5,639 nt of DNA. It comes from Actinomycetes bacterium. GTDB lineage: Bacteria; Actinomycetota; Acidimicrobiia; Acidimicrobiales; Acidimicrobiaceae. Where the stretch lies: NCBI GenBank assembly GCA_021823385.1, contig JAKAOC010000191.1:1-5639 (forward strand), written 5' to 3'. The notes below the pieces were generated by a model. It worked only from the letters and a program-made list of their open reading frames with translations, searched no databases and was not told the DNA's origin. Of this stretch, positions 5,383 to 5,639 are shown in pieces. Positions within the stretch are counted from its first letter, which is position 1; each line of letters begins with the position of its first letter. Position numbers and translations under genes: made by a program.

Positions 5383-5639
5383 CTAGGCCGGGCAGGCGCG
5401 GGGATCCCACGGCTGCAGGGGCATGTTCGAACTGGTGGCCGGCAACGTAATGGGATTGTTGACGGACGTCGTGCTCGCTGCGCTCGTCTGGGAGCTTGCC
5501 TTGGTGGCTTGCGTGCCCGGGGCGCTGGTCAGTGAGTTGGCCTGGGTCGCCTGCGCGGCCGGCCGAGCGAGCGTCGCGACGCTCAGGCCGTTGCCCGTGA
5601 TCACCTCGACCGGAGCGCCTCCCGTTGTCGCCCCCTGGG
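5383..5639 (-). CDS. C-terminal end of a Ser/Thr/Ala-rich protein (partial)
   Basis: The frame is open from the right edge of the window to a TAG at 5383-5385, giving at least 84 residues. A GTG at 5604 is in frame, but reading is open beyond it, so the true start is probably outside the window. The visible part starts with a short hydrophobic-mixed stretch (APVEVITGNGLSVATLA). It continues as a low-complexity segment rich in Ala, Thr, Ser and Gln (ATQANSLTSAPGTQATKASS) and ends in Pro/Trp-containing PLQPWDPRACPA. Such composition is common in linkers or tails of secreted or wall-associated proteins, but no domain is recognised and no function is offered. The next gene starts 96 bp downstream on the same strand. 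The coding call rests on the open frame and the non-random, low-arginine composition. Confidence 0.5.
   Translation of the reverse strand, partial: QGATTGGAPVEVITGNGLSVATLARPAAQATQANSLTSAPGTQATKASSQTSAASTTSVNNPITLPATSSNMPLQPWDPRACPA

Overview
This is a G+C-rich bacterial fragment (roughly two-thirds G+C by eye). All recognisable protein genes lie on the minus strand, so gene order runs from high to low coordinates. The G+C content, GTG/TTG starts, and PadR- and MarR-type regulators beside an MFS pump suggest an actinomycete-like chromosome. No feature fixes the taxon.

In transcriptional order, the window opens with the 3' end of a Ser/Thr/Ala-rich protein gene that runs off the right edge (5383-5639). 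After 96 bp comes a 516-residue membrane protein with an N-terminal multi-pass region and a C-terminal spermidine-synthase-like Rossmann domain (3736-5286). A gap of about 700 bp without a convincing gene follows. Next is a tightly packed three-gene unit: a small class I SAM-dependent methyltransferase (2408-3034, TTG start), a MarR-family regulator (1914-2408) and an MFS exporter of the fosmidomycin-resistance-like type (592-1914). Both junctions overlap by one base (TGATG and TAGTG), so the three are almost certainly co-transcribed and translationally coupled. After 142 bp comes a PadR-family regulator gene (120-449). It is broken twice: by a frameshift at an eight-base G/C homopolymer, and by a 3' truncation where foreign DNA begins. 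The left edge (1-119) carries degenerate 23-bp iterated repeats and a TG...CA-type end that resemble the terminus of an IS21-like insertion sequence.

A reasonable reading of the middle block is a drug or metabolite response cassette. The MarR protein would sense a small molecule, the methyltransferase would modify a small toxic substrate, and the MFS protein would export it. The PadR protein would have been a second local regulator, now probably inactive. The substrate cannot be told from sequence. I found no RNA gene, CRISPR array or phage module, and no clear evidence of a wholly new system. The most informative points are the doubly damaged padR, the overlapping methyltransferase-marR-MFS unit, and the unexplained 700-bp gap with nested inverted repeats.
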